Shown: positions 1 to 8,514 of the stretch, piece after piece
Layout: each line of letters opens with the position of its first letter
Position numbering within the stretch: the first letter of the stretch is position 1
NCBI RefSeq assembly: GCF_017114985.1
Contig: NZ_JABXKP010000027.1
Location: 1-50,878 of the forward strand
Direction of reading: 5' to 3'
DNA from: Nostoc sp. JL33
GTDB lineage: Bacteria > Cyanobacteriota > Cyanobacteriia > Cyanobacteriales > Nostocaceae
Length of the DNA: 50,878 nt
The notes under the pieces: model-generated
The model's database searches: none
The model's input: only the letters and a program-made list of their open reading frames with translations
What the model was told of the DNA's origin: nothing
Program-made: the position numbers and the translations under genes

Positions 1-95
1 TCCCTCCTTATGGATTTAGGCTGAACGAATCGCACTCCCCACCTTCAATGTACTCTAATGGTAGGTATAGGGAGCGGGGGGTGAGTAGGGCATAG

Positions 96-131
96 GCGTA
101 TTGTTTTTTTGCGTCAGCAAAAACAATACGC
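96..131. repeat. hairpin repeat
   Basis: Two perfect 13-bp inverted arms (96-108 and 119-131) enclose a 10-nt loop. The right arm is not followed by a T-run, so it looks more like a dispersed palindromic repeat than a terminator. Positions 1-570 hold no gene that I can support; I see this hairpin, the palindrome at 429-462 and the rsmH-like duplicate at 479-513. Confidence 0.6.
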
Positions 132-428
132 TTATGGATGACGAATCCCCAAGATTTTCTGATAGAATTATTTGATATTGACCATCAATGCCATAAGCGA
201 AAACCAAGCTAATAGGTATATGTTGCAAGAGAAAGATTTGGGTCTTGGGAACCAGGACTCCTGCCCTTGGAGGGAATGTCAGACCAACTAGAACTACGGA
301 GTTCTCTTGGCTATTCCCAATGAATTGGGAAGCTCCGTCCGTCTTACGGCGGAGTAGTTCACCTCTCCAACAACGCTAGATTAACAGATCGTTGTTTTAT
401 AGCAATCCTGAATCATTCGTGAAAAACA

Positions 429-462
429 AGATCCCCGACTTCTTTAAAGAAGTCGGGGATCT
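429..462. repeat. 34-bp perfect palindrome
   Basis: Positions 429-445 are the exact reverse complement of 446-462, giving a loop-less palindrome built on CCCCGACTTCTT. From general knowledge, palindromes of this family are dispersed in Nostoc genomes. It lies just outside the duplicated rsmH end, where it could act as a bidirectional terminator or simply be a repeat insertion. Confidence 0.7.
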
Positions 463-478
463 GCGGGTTAGAATACTC

Positions 479-513
479 TTTGGGCTATCCTCAGTTTGGC
501 CGATCGCGATCGC
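479..513 (-). repeat. duplicate of the rsmH 3' end
   Basis: These 35 bp are identical to 994-1028, inside the 3' end of rsmH, and similarity continues less perfectly to about 530. Read on the minus strand, this copy still encodes the RsmH-like tail [11 protein letters not shown] followed by RVF and a stop at 469-471, but an in-frame stop precedes it and the rest of rsmH is absent. The two copies lie 515 bp apart and bracket the small DUF6888/DUF6887 gene pair. Confidence 0.85.
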
Positions 514-571
514 AGGTTATTGAGAATTTCTTTTTAGCAGTAACTTTAACAAATGTTAAGGAGTTTAGATT

Positions 572-718
572 ATTCCTACACCAGAACAAAAAACACAGTG
601 CTACATATTGTGCTGCTGGTTTACTAAGCTTTACTTGCCTATTAATATCGTTCGTATGGATGAACGGACAAAAAATCTATTTTTATTAGCAGGTGAGGAA
701 AATATCGTAGAGATATAG
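572..718 (+). CDS. DUF6888-like small protein, apparent ATT start
   Basis: A 48-codon reading frame that is missed if only ATG, GTG or TTG starts are accepted. It begins at ATT (572-574), eight nucleotides after a clear Shine-Dalgarno AAGGAG (558-563), and ends with TAG at 716-718. The product contains PTPEQKTQCYILCC and a C-terminal DERTKNLFLLAGEE motif. I recognise this as the DUF6888 family of short cyanobacterial proteins, usually encoded just upstream of a DUF6887 protein, which is what follows here after 26 nt. Function is unknown, although paired small genes of this kind are often suspected toxin-antitoxin-like modules. ATT may be a rare initiation codon, or a mutated ATG that has damaged the gene. 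Confidence 0.7.
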   Translation: MPTPEQKTQCYILCCWFTKLYLPINIVRMDERTKNLFLLAGEENIVEI

Positions 719-744
719 CCTAACGGTAAATGGAGATACATAGG

Positions 745-969
745 ATGAGCAAGCCTAATTTTCATGCAATGAGTCAGAAAGAGTTACATGATTACGTTCT
801 TGCTCATCGGGAAGATCAGGAAGCCTTCTACGCTTATGTGGATAAGCTACATATCGAAGGTAATTGGATTGAAATGCCAGCGTTACAGCCAGAACAGGAT
901 TTAGAAAATTATCCTAAGTTCATTGAGCGTATTCGCAGCAGTTCTGAGCCACGAGATGGAGCAGTTTAA
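745..969 (+). CDS. DUF6887 family small protein
   Basis: A 74-residue acidic protein starting MSKPNF. An in-frame ATG 15 nt upstream (730) is possible, but the family normally begins at MSKPNF. The middle carries ELHDYVLAHREDQEAFYAYVDK, shortened here as ELHDYV...AFYAYVDK, and the end reads ENYPKFIERIR. I recognise the DUF6887 family, short Nostocales proteins of unknown function found in many paralogues, commonly the second gene of a DUF6888/DUF6887 pair. Here it follows the DUF6888-like gene by 26 nt and its stop is 13 nt from the end of the convergent rsmH. The pair sits between two copies of the rsmH 3' end, which suggests insertion at that site. Confidence 0.75.
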   Translation: MSKPNFHAMSQKELHDYVLAHREDQEAFYAYVDKLHIEGNWIEMPALQPEQDLENYPKFIERIRSSSEPRDGAV

Positions 970-982
970 GGCTGGATTGTAG

Positions 983-1894
983 TTACAGCACCTTTTGGGC
1001 TATCCTCAGTTTGGCCGATCGCGATCGCGGATTATTAGCAATTTCCTCTTCTGATGCAATAATCGGCTTTTTTGTCAAGACCTTTAATAAAGGTGAATTT
1101 CTTAAACCATGCTTCACCGGACGGTCTTCTAAACTGTGAAAACTGATAATCGCAATTCTGCCACCAGGGACAAGGGCATTTGGTGCTTTATCTAGAAAGG
1201 TTTCGAGGGATTTTAACTCATCGTTAACGACAATTCGCAGAGCTTGAAAAACACGGGTAGCGGGGTGAATTCTACCATAACGGTATTTAGGGGGAACTGA
1301 AGAAGCGATCGCTTCTGCCAACTCAACAGTTGTGTGCAAAGGACGCCGTTCCACAATGCGTCTAGCAATGCGCCGCGATAATCTCTCCTCACCGTACTTA
1401 AAGAAAATGTCTGCTAAATCCGCTTCATCCCAATTATTAATCACATCGGCAGCAGTTAGCGATCGCCCTCGATCCATTCGCATATCTAAATTCGCGGATT
1501 GGCGAAAGCTGAAACCCCGTTCTGCCTGATCTAAATGGTAAGAACTTACTCCCAAATCGGCGAGGATACCATCGAAAGTGTTAGGGGTAAACTCGTAGGC
1601 AGCAAAGTTGCTATGAATAAATTGTACGCGATCGCTATATTCAGCTAAATTCTTCTGCGCTGCTGCTAAAGCATCTTCATCTTGGTCAATCGCCGTTACC
1701 CGCACATCCAATCCAGCTTCTAAAATCAAGCGACTGTGACCACCACCGCCTACCGTCACATCTAAATAATGCCCGCCTGGACGTACCGTCAAACCCTCAA
1801 TTACTTCCCGACCCAAAACGGGAATATGGGAAAAATTCTGCGCTTCAAGTCCCTGATATCCAGCTTCCATATAATAATTGAAGAAGTGCAACAA
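983..1894 (-). CDS. rsmH: 16S rRNA (cytosine(1402)-N(4))-methyltransferase RsmH
   Basis: A 303-aa SAM-dependent methyltransferase that methylates N4 of C1402 in 16S rRNA. The N-terminal family signature [15 protein letters not shown] is at about residues 21-35, the SAM loop [10 protein letters not shown] at about 45-54, and the catalytic-region motifs [12 protein letters not shown] and RGFSFR follow. The conserved [10 protein letters not shown] block is near residue 250. The tail [14 protein letters not shown] is the family's normal end. Length is typical. An alternative ATG at 1870 would remove eight residues. Its 3' end is partly duplicated at 479-513. Confidence 0.95.
   Translation of the reverse strand: MLHFFNYYMEAGYQGLEAQNFSHIPVLGREVIEGLTVRPGGHYLDVTVGGGGHSRLILEAGLDVRVTAIDQDEDALAAAQKNLAEYSDRVQFIHSNFAAYEFTPNTFDGILADLGVSSYHLDQAERGFSFRQSANLDMRMDRGRSLTAADVINNWDEADLADIFFKYGEERLSRRIARRIVERRPLHTTVELAEAIASSVPPKYRYGRIHPATRVFQALRIVVNDELKSLETFLDKAPNALVPGGRIAIISFHSLEDRPVKHGLRNSPLLKVLTKKPIIASEEEIANNPRSRSAKLRIAQKVL
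994..1028 (-). repeat. second copy of 35-bp direct repeat, within rsmH
   Basis: This segment is part of the rsmH coding sequence and encodes the [11 protein letters not shown] tail. It matches 479-513 exactly, including two overlapping HIP1 octamers. The segment between the copies carries the DUF6888/DUF6887 gene pair. Confidence 0.85.
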
Positions 1895-2210
1895 AATGAA
1901 ACATCAAGTAAAATCCCTCCTCTGTCACCCCCTCTCCAACATACCCCTGTATGGGCAATACATGTAGACGCTCTCAAGGTAGCTTCCCCTAAAAGTATTG
2001 CCCCTAATAATCTGCCCAGTTGAAATTGACGGGTTACGGCTGACGCTTCCCTGTCACCGCGTCTGACCATCGATACCCTTAACAGATTACTACAGTCCTT
2101 AGTTTGGCTTCACAAACAAGATAAATTGGGTCTGGTTGGCATCTGGGCGGTTCAATTCCAAATTTTGCCTTTGGCACGCTACACGAACACAACAGGAGAA
2201 CACAAAATCT
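1895..2210. other. divergent intergenic region of rsmH and ndhH
   Basis: This 316-bp region separates divergent rsmH and ndhH and should hold both promoters. I could not assign them confidently. It contains a short imperfect inverted repeat around 1942-2010 (sequences related to ccctgtatgggcaatac and gtattgcccct). No convincing gene is present. Confidence 0.5.
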
Positions 2211-3395
2211 ATGACCAGACTAGAAACCCGCACTGAACCAATGCTGCTAAACATGGGGCCACAACACCCCTCAATGCACGGGGTTCTGCGGCTAATTGTC
2301 ACCCTGGATGGCGAGGATGTGGTTGACTGTGAACCGGTTATCGGCTACCTACACCGGGGAATGGAAAAAATCGCCGAGAACCGTACTAATGTTATGTACG
2401 TTCCCTACGTCAGTCGCTGGGACTACGCTGCGGGAATGTTCAACGAAGCCGTTACTGTCAACGCCCCAGAAAAGCTTGCAGGTGTCGCTATCCCCAAACG
2501 CGCTAGCTACATCCGCGTCATCATGCTGGAGTTGAACCGTATCGCTAACCACTTGCTGTGGTTTGGCCCCTTCCTCGCTGACGTGGGCGCTCAAACTCCC
2601 TTCTTCTACCAGTTCCGGGAACGGGAGATGATTTATGATTTGTGGGAAGCCGCCACAGGTTATCGGATGGTGAATAACAATTACTTCCGCGTTGGTGGAG
2701 TAGCAGCCGATTTGCCTTACGGTTGGGTAGATAAGTGTACGGAATTCTGCGACTACTTAATACCCAAAATTGATGAGTACGAACGCTTAGTAACCGATAA
2801 CCCCATCTTCCGGCGACGTATTGAGGGTATTGGTACTATCACCCGTGAAGAAGCAATTAACTGGGGACTTTCTGGGCCAATGTTACGCGCATCTGGCGTG
2901 CAATGGGATTTGCGGAAAGTTGACCATTACGAATGCTATGACGATTTCGACTGGGACGTGCAGTGGGAAACCGCCGGTGATTGCTTTGCCCGTTACGTGG
3001 TACGGATGCGGGAAATGCGCGAATCTGTGAAGATTATTCGCCAAGCAATTAAAGGACTTCCTGGCGGCCCTTACGAAAATCTGGAAGCTAAACGTTTAGC
3101 CGCAGGTAAAAAATCAGAATGGGACGCATTTGATTATCAATTCATCGGCAAAAAAGTTTCCCCTACTTTCAAGATTCCCAAGGGTGAAATCTACTCTCGT
3201 GTAGAAAGTGGCAAAGGTGAATTGGGAATTTATTTGGTTGGCGATGATAATGTCTTCCCCTTTCGTTGGAAGATTCGCGCAGCCGACTTCAACAACCTCC
3301 AAATTCTCCCACATTTACTGCGCGGAATGAAGGTTGCAGATGTTGTGGTCATCCTCGGCAGCATTGACATCATCATGGGGTCTGTGGATAGGTAG
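2211..3395 (+). CDS. ndhH: NAD(P)H-quinone oxidoreductase subunit H
   Basis: A 394-aa subunit of the thylakoid NDH-1 complex, homologous to the 49-kDa/NuoD subunit. It forms part of the quinone-binding cavity and serves respiration and cyclic electron flow around photosystem I. I chose ATG 2211 ([10 protein letters not shown]) because the reading frame opens upstream only with non-family sequence, and length then fits the family. Signatures include [15 protein letters not shown] near the N terminus, [13 protein letters not shown], and a C-terminal [17 protein letters not shown]. It is a single gene here, not beside other ndh genes, and is followed by its own terminator. Confidence 0.97.
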   Translation: MTRLETRTEPMLLNMGPQHPSMHGVLRLIVTLDGEDVVDCEPVIGYLHRGMEKIAENRTNVMYVPYVSRWDYAAGMFNEAVTVNAPEKLAGVAIPKRASYIRVIMLELNRIANHLLWFGPFLADVGAQTPFFYQFREREMIYDLWEAATGYRMVNNNYFRVGGVAADLPYGWVDKCTEFCDYLIPKIDEYERLVTDNPIFRRRIEGIGTITREEAINWGLSGPMLRASGVQWDLRKVDHYECYDDFDWDVQWETAGDCFARYVVRMREMRESVKIIRQAIKGLPGGPYENLEAKRLAAGKKSEWDAFDYQFIGKKVSPTFKIPKGEIYSRVESGKGELGIYLVGDDNVFPFRWKIRAADFNNLQILPHLLRGMKVADVVVILGSIDIIMGSVDR

Positions 3396-3419
3396 ATAAT
3401 ATCTATCTAAGTATTTTTT

Positions 3420-3457
3420 AGAGCAGTTGTATTACAGTGCAACTGCTCTATTTTTTT
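3420..3457 (+). terminator. rho-independent terminator of ndhH
   Basis: 10-bp perfect arms (3420-3429 and 3440-3449) with a 10-nt loop are followed immediately by a run of seven T. It lies 25 bp after the ndhH stop codon. Confidence 0.9.
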
Positions 3458-3921
3458 AGGATTGGGTAAAACTGCTGATTTTATCACAATACGTTTGGGT
3501 TAAGGCTTTTTCCTTCCTAACCTTTCTTTTGAAACTTGTTATTAGCAACATCTTTATAAATCTTCCGCTTCGTTGCCATCCCGCCTGGGAATAAATTCCA
3601 AGGCTAATAGCTAAAGTCCTCTCAAGAGGACTAAGGGACTGACAACAAATAAATTACCCAATCTTGTGGGGTGGGCATCTTGCCCGCCTCTGGCTTAAGG
3701 CTCTCGTGTCGCCCACCCCACAAGAAGTAGTTGAGTATTTTTTTATTTGTCAGTCCCTAACTCGTGCGTAAGTCCTATATTACAAAAATGTGGGTAAGAA
3801 GAAGCCAGTAGGGACGCACAGCTAGCTGTGCGCCCCTACCCGTGTATCTCATTCAAATGAGAAACGCTATAACATAGGTACGAAATATTTATAAATGCTC
3901 TGTTTTTAAGAGTTTTAAATA
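3458..3921. other. repeat-rich intergenic region
   Basis: No gene is supported in these 464 bp. I see a 14-bp perfect inverted repeat (3663-3676 and 3711-3724, cttgtggggtgggc and its complement) and a 32-bp near-perfect palindrome (3808-3839) with one mismatched pair. Both look like dispersed cyanobacterial hairpin repeats. The promoter of the downstream helicase gene must lie near the end of this region but is not obvious. Confidence 0.6.
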
Positions 3922-6900
3922 ATGCCCCGGATTTTTGACAACATTGATTTACAACTGCTACCGATTTTACGAGAAACTCTCAAAGTCTCTTATCGGGCAG
4001 ATTTTTGCGTTGGCTACTTCAACCTTAGAGGTTGGCGAAGAATTGATGATTTAATCGAACAGTATGTTGGTAGTGAAAAGGCTTGTTGCCGTTTGCTAAT
4101 CGGGATGCAAAGCTTACCCAGTGATGAAGTTCATGCGGCATTTAGCCTTGGTAGTGTTGATGGACGGATTGATAACAGTAGCATTGTGCGGTTTAAAAAA
4201 CGCATGGCTTCGGAATTTCGCAAGCAGTTGACTATCGGTGCGCCGACTAATCAGGATGAAGCGGGGTTGCGGCGGTTAAGTCATCAGCTAAAAAGTCAGA
4301 AACTAATTATTAAACTGTTTCTCCGTCACGCCCTCCACGCCAAGTTATATCTTGTGCATCGTAATGATCCCAATACTCCAACTGTGGGATTTTTGGGTAG
4401 TAGTAATTTAACTCTTCCAGGATTGGCGAAACAAGGGGAGTTAAATGTTGATATTTTAGATCACGATGCTTGCAATAAACTGCAAAAATGGTTTAGCGAT
4501 CGCTGGCAAGATTACGGTTGTGTAGATATATCTCAAGAACTAGCAGAGATTATTGATCAGAGTTGGGCAAGAGTTGAGTTAGTTTCACCTTACTACATCT
4601 ACCTGAAGATAGCTTACCACTTATCCCATGAAGCGATCGCTGGACTTTCAGAATTTCGTATACCCCGCGAATTTAACAATTTGTTTGACTTCCAAAAAGC
4701 CGCCGTGCAGCTAGCAGCGCGTCATGTAACTAGGCGTGGTGGCGTGTTAGTGGGCGATGTGGTTGGTTTGGGTAAAACTTTAGTTGGAACCGCCCTAGCT
4801 AAGATATTACAAGAAGATTGTTATTTAGAAACATTGATTCTTTGCCCGAAAAACTTGGTGCCAATGTGGCAAGAATATGTAAATAATTATCGGCTACTTG
4901 CCGAAGTTATGTCCATTAGTCAAGTACAAAATAAGCTACCAAAACTCCGCCGTTACCGAGTTGTGTTAATTGATGAAAGTCACAACTTACGTAACCGCGA
5001 AGGTAAACGTTATCGAGCGATTACAGAATATATTGCTGCTAACGAAAGCAAATGTATTTTATTATCTGCTACTCCTTACAATAAAAGTTATCTTGACCTT
5101 TCAGCCCAACTGCGGCTATTTGTGCCAGAAGACGAAGATTTAGGGTTAAGGCCAGAAGCTTTAATTAATCAACTTGGTGGCAGTTCTATCGGAGAATTAG
5201 AGTTTATTAGAAAGCATCAATGTTCTGTGCGTTCCTTAGCTGCCTTTGAGAAAAGTGAACATCCTGATGACTGGCGAGAATTGATGAAGCGTTACATGGT
5301 GCGGCGCACTCGCTCTTTTATTAAAGATAATTATGCCCATACAGATGAAACAGGGCGGAAATATTTAGAATTTTCTGATGGCAGACATTCTTATTTTCCC
5401 CAGCGCGTACCTCGGAGTCTCAAGTTTCCTTTACAAGGTTCTAACACTGACTTTTATTCTCATCTTTACTCAGAGTTAGTAGTCGAAGTAATTAATCAAC
5501 TTAATTTACCTCGTTATGGGCTAGGAAATTACGTTATTGCTAAACCCAAACAACCCGCTACAGACACCGAGCAACGCTTTATTAATAGCTTATTTCGTGG
5601 TGGTAGGAGGTTAATGGGTTTTTCTCGCACTAATTTGTTTAAACGTTTAGAAAGTAGTGGTGTTGTTTTTATCCAATCAATTCAACGCCACATTTTACGG
5701 AACTTCATTTATTTATATGCCTTAGAGCAGGGGCTTGATATTCCGATTGGAACTCAGGATGCTGAGTTATTAGATACAAGGAATAATGATGAAGATGCTG
5801 ATTCTGTGGCAGCAGCTTTGTTTGATACTGAAACGGAAGAAGATGATTCTACTACTTTGCTGCAAGTAGAGACAGAGGAAGGAGAAGAAACTGCTTTTTT
5901 TAACGACGATGACAAGGCATCTAAAACAGAGAAAGTTTTTCGTCAAAGAGCAGAGTCAATTTACCAAGAATATACAAGCCGATATCAACGACGATTTAAG
6001 TGGTTGCGTTCTACACTTTTTGATATTAAAAAACTGAAACGGGATTTGTTAGAGGATGCCAAAGCACTGATTAACGTGTTGCAAGACTGTGGCGAGTGGA
6101 ATCCTCAAGCAGATGAAAAACTTGCTGCTTTAATTAAACTGCTAACAAAAACTCATCCTAAAGATAAAGTACTAATTTTCACACAGTTTGCCGATACAGT
6201 CCGCTACCTTGCAGATAATTTGCAGTCGAGTCATATTACTAATGTAGCTGGGGTGACAGGTCAATCTAAAGACCCGACAGTAATGACGGGAAGATTTAGC
6301 CCTGTGAGTAATGGAAAACGTGAGCAAATTTCATCATCAGATGAGTTGCGTATTTTAATAGCTACCGATGTTTTGAGTGAAGGTCATAATTTGCAAGACT
6401 GTGCAATTATCGTCAATTGGGATTTACCTTGGGCGATTATTCGTTTAATTCAACGCGCCGGAAGGGTAGACCGCATTGGACAAAATGCTGACCAAATTCT
6501 TTGTTATTCTTTTTTACCAGCCGAGGGAGTAGAACGGATTATTAATTTGCGGGGACGACTCCGCAAACGATTGCAAGAAAATGCGGAAGTGGTAGGAACT
6601 GATGAAGCTTTTTTTGAAGATGATGATGCACGGGTAATTCTTGACCTCTACAACGAGAAATCTGGAGTTTTAGATGGTGAAGAAGATACAGAAGTTGACT
6701 TGACATCTGAAGCATTTCAAATCTGGAAAAAAGCCACTGATGGTAATCCCGGCTTGAAAAAGACGATTGAAGAAATGCAAAATGTGGTTTATTCTACTCG
6801 CGCCCATACTTCTCAACCTGTGCAACCGGAGGGGGTATTGCTTTATATGAAAACCACTGAGGGAAATGATTCTTTGATTTATGTTGACCGCGATGGAAAT

Positions 6901-7356
6901 AGCGTTACTCAATCACAATTAACAGTTCTTCGGGTGGCGGCATGTGAAGAATCTACCCCAGCGATACCCAGAGACAAACAGCATCACGAGTTAGTGAAAA
7001 AGGGCGCTGAATTGATTGCTGAAGAAGAGAAAAATGCCGGCGGTCAATTGGGGCGACCATCAGGTGCAAGGTTCCGCACTTATGAACGGCTGAAGGGTTA
7101 TGTTGAAGATATGAAGGGAACACTATTTGTTAGTGAAGAACTTTTAAAAGCAATTGATGAAATTTACCGTTATCCTTTGCGACAGTCAGCCATTGATACT
7201 CTGAATCGTCAACTGAGAAGCGGGGTTAATAATCAGCAGTTGGCTGAGTTAGTCGTGTCGCTACGGATAGATGACCGTTTGTGTATTGTGACTGAAGAAA
7301 TGGAGAAGCGAGAACCTGAGATTATTTGTTCTTTGGGATTATTCGAGGGTTCCTAA
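3922..7356 (+). CDS. PLD-nuclease / SNF2-family helicase
   Basis: A 1144-aa protein. The N-terminal ~200 residues resemble a phospholipase-D-type nuclease half-site, with HAKLYLVH at 139-146 and GSSNLT at 159-164. A superfamily-2 SNF2-like motor follows: Walker A GDVVGLGKT at 278-286, DESH box at 351-354, SATP at 382-385, and motif VI QRAGRVDRIGQ near 844-854. An acidic stretch around 640-675 separates the two RecA lobes. A PLD nuclease fused to a translocase is a known architecture in restriction and phage-defence systems. The large adenine methylase 1.16 kb downstream on the same strand supports that role, though substrate and activity are inferred. An RNA- or DNA-repair helicase is the main alternative. 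Confidence 0.85.
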   Translation: MPRIFDNIDLQLLPILRETLKVSYRADFCVGYFNLRGWRRIDDLIEQYVGSEKACCRLLIGMQSLPSDEVHAAFSLGSVDGRIDNSSIVRFKKRMASEFRKQLTIGAPTNQDEAGLRRLSHQLKSQKLIIKLFLRHALHAKLYLVHRNDPNTPTVGFLGSSNLTLPGLAKQGELNVDILDHDACNKLQKWFSDRWQDYGCVDISQELAEIIDQSWARVELVSPYYIYLKIAYHLSHEAIAGLSEFRIPREFNNLFDFQKAAVQLAARHVTRRGGVLVGDVVGLGKTLVGTALAKILQEDCYLETLILCPKNLVPMWQEYVNNYRLLAEVMSISQVQNKLPKLRRYRVVLIDESHNLRNREGKRYRAITEYIAANESKCILLSATPYNKSYLDLSAQLRLFVPEDEDLGLRPEALINQLGGSSIGELEFIRKHQCSVRSLAAFEKSEHPDDWRELMKRYMVRRTRSFIKDNYAHTDETGRKYLEFSDGRHSYFPQRVPRSLKFPLQGSNTDFYSHLYSELVVEVINQLNLPRYGLGNYVIAKPKQPATDTEQRFINSLFRGGRRLMGFSRTNLFKRLESSGVVFIQSIQRHILRNFIYLYALEQGLDIPIGTQDAELLDTRNNDEDADSVAAALFDTETEEDDSTTLLQVETEEGEETAFFNDDDKASKTEKVFRQRAESIYQEYTSRYQRRFKWLRSTLFDIKKLKRDLLEDAKALINVLQDCGEWNPQADEKLAALIKLLTKTHPKDKVLIFTQFADTVRYLADNLQSSHITNVAGVTGQSKDPTVMTGRFSPVSNGKREQISSSDELRILIATDVLSEGHNLQDCAIIVNWDLPWAIIRLIQRAGRVDRIGQNADQILCYSFLPAEGVERIINLRGRLRKRLQENAEVVGTDEAFFEDDDARVILDLYNEKSGVLDGEEDTEVDLTSEAFQIWKKATDGNPGLKKTIEEMQNVVYSTRAHTSQPVQPEGVLLYMKTTEGNDSLIYVDRDGNSVTQSQLTVLRVAACEESTPAIPRDKQHHELVKKGAELIAEEEKNAGGQLGRPSGARFRTYERLKGYVEDMKGTLFVSEELLKAIDEIYRYPLRQSAIDTLNRQLRSGVNNQQLAELVVSLRIDDRLCIVTEEMEKREPEIICSLGLFEGS

Positions 7357-7430
7357 TTCGTAAATTAAAGTTTGTAGTAAGGACTTTAGTCCTAATAATC
7401 CTTGTTTTGAACGATGATACCTCGTTCCCA

Positions 7431-7449
7431 GTCTCCGACTGGGAATGCC
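7431..7449. repeat. partial copy of the ctcgttcccag repeat
   Basis: This is a solo copy of the half-element seen at 7603-7629. It contains a small internal hairpin (ttcccagtc / gactgggaa). It abuts the open end of the gene remnant that follows and may mark the point where that gene was broken. Confidence 0.6.
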
Positions 7450-7575
7450 TATTTTGAGGCTCTGCATAAGTTGCCAGAAGTAAAATATAATCATGATAAA
7501 TTGACTGTTCTTAATGTATTAGCAGATTGGGAAATTACGCCAGCAGATATATTTAGTTGGTTAATGGTGAAATAG
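7444..7575 (+). pseudogene. C-terminal remnant of an unidentified gene
   Basis: An open frame without a usable start codon ends at TAG 7573-7575. Its product reads YFEALHKLPEVKYNH and then LADWEITPADIFSWLM, which has the composition of a real, soluble C-terminus. It is fused at its 5' side to a copy of the ctcgttcccag repeat, suggesting that the rest of the gene was lost when the repeat inserted or recombined. I do not recognise the family. Confidence 0.4.
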
Positions 7576-7602
7576 TTGAAGAAGAATTCAGAAGTCAGAA
7601 TA

Positions 7603-7710
7603 CTCGTTCCCAGTCTCCGACTGGGAACGCATTCATTGAGTCTCTGACTCAATTTCTGATTGGAGGCAGAGCCTCTAATCAGGCATTCCCAGTCGGAGGC
7701 TGGGAACGAG
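7603..7710. repeat. inverted-repeat element with internal hairpins
   Basis: Outer arms 7603-7629 and 7684-7710 are 27-bp inverted copies with two mismatches. Each arm also folds on itself (ttcccagtc / gactgggaa). The centre contains gattggaggcagagcctctaatc-like symmetry (split here: gattggaggc and gcctctaatc). It looks like a small non-coding mobile palindrome. Confidence 0.7.
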
Positions 7711-7746
7711 ATAAATAGAAATAGATTCGGGAGCGTCTCAGATATA

Positions 7747-7820
7747 GTAGGTTGGGTGAGCGGAGCGCAACCCAACATATATCAGGATGTTGGGTTACGC
7801 AAAGCCTCCACCCAACCTAC
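7747..7820. repeat. inverted repeat, gtaggttgggtg family
   Basis: Perfect 12-bp outer arms (7747-7758 and 7809-7820) enclose inner gttgggt/acccaac symmetry. Repeats with this gttgggtgagcggagcgcaac core are dispersed in many cyanobacterial genomes; here the element follows the one at 7603-7710. Confidence 0.7.
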
Positions 7821-7897
7821 AATTTTTTTACTGATTTTACTTGCGTAAAATACTCAAATGAGAAAGCAAAAGCTTCTTTTGAGTAAGTAAAAGCTTG

Positions 7898-8169
7898 TTT
7901 TGCTTGCAGAAAACACCAAAATGAGTAAGCAAAAGCTTGTTTTGAATAAGCAAAAGCTTCTTTTGAGTAGTAAAAGCTTGTTTTGCTTGCGGAAAACACT
8001 AAAATGAGCAAGCAAAAGCTTCTTTTGAATAAGCAAAAGCTTGTTTTGCTTGCGGAAAACACTAAAATGAGCAAGCAAAAGCTTCTTTTGAATAAGCAAA
8101 AGCTTGTTTTGCTTGCGGAAAACACTAAAATGAGCAAGCAAAAGCTTCTTTTGAATAAGCAAAAGCTTG
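7898..8169. repeat. tandem repeat, 63-bp unit
   Basis: Copies starting at 7981, 8044 and 8107 have a 63-bp period and are essentially identical. A diverged, longer unit starts near 7898. Each unit contains aagcaaaagcttgttttgctt-type symmetry (8-bp stem AAGCAAAA/TTTTGCTT around GCTTG). Because 63 is divisible by three, all frames stay open and give spurious 21-residue repeat ORFs on both strands. The array sits between the helicase and methylase genes. The segment 8184-8514 after it is AT-rich and shows no gene. Confidence 0.9.
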
Positions 8170-8514
8170 TTTTGTGAAAGCATTTAAGTATTTTGAGAAA
8201 GTAATTAGGTATTTTTATAAAGCAATGAGGCTGTTTTGATAAAGTAATCAGCAAATATACGTGACGATTAAAAATTGTGGCTGCACAAATAAAGTCAGCG
8301 CTGAAATAAATCAATAACTTTGGGTAATATTACTCAACCTTAATCAAAGATAAAGGATTTATAAAGGTATCAAGAGCATGGTTAAAAATTTAACTCGTAT
8401 AAATAGGGTATTTTAAAGTCCGCGCTGGTGGATTTTATTTTTAGAGCCACAGATTTCTTTTCTGAGTGGCTAGTTTACCATGCTTGTTTTTCCCCAAGCT
8501 ATTTAAGGTAAATT

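Noticed and set aside
480..689. 69-codon plus-strand frame
   Set aside because: It begins inside the duplicated rsmH end and overlaps the DUF6888-like gene in another frame, which has a better ribosome site and family motifs.
7898..8169. possible CRISPR array
   Set aside because: The units are contiguous tandem copies without unique spacers and no cas genes are near.
7817..8314. long repetitive frames on both strands (21-residue repeats)
   Set aside because: They arise because the 63-bp tandem unit is divisible by three; no start or ribosome site supports translation.
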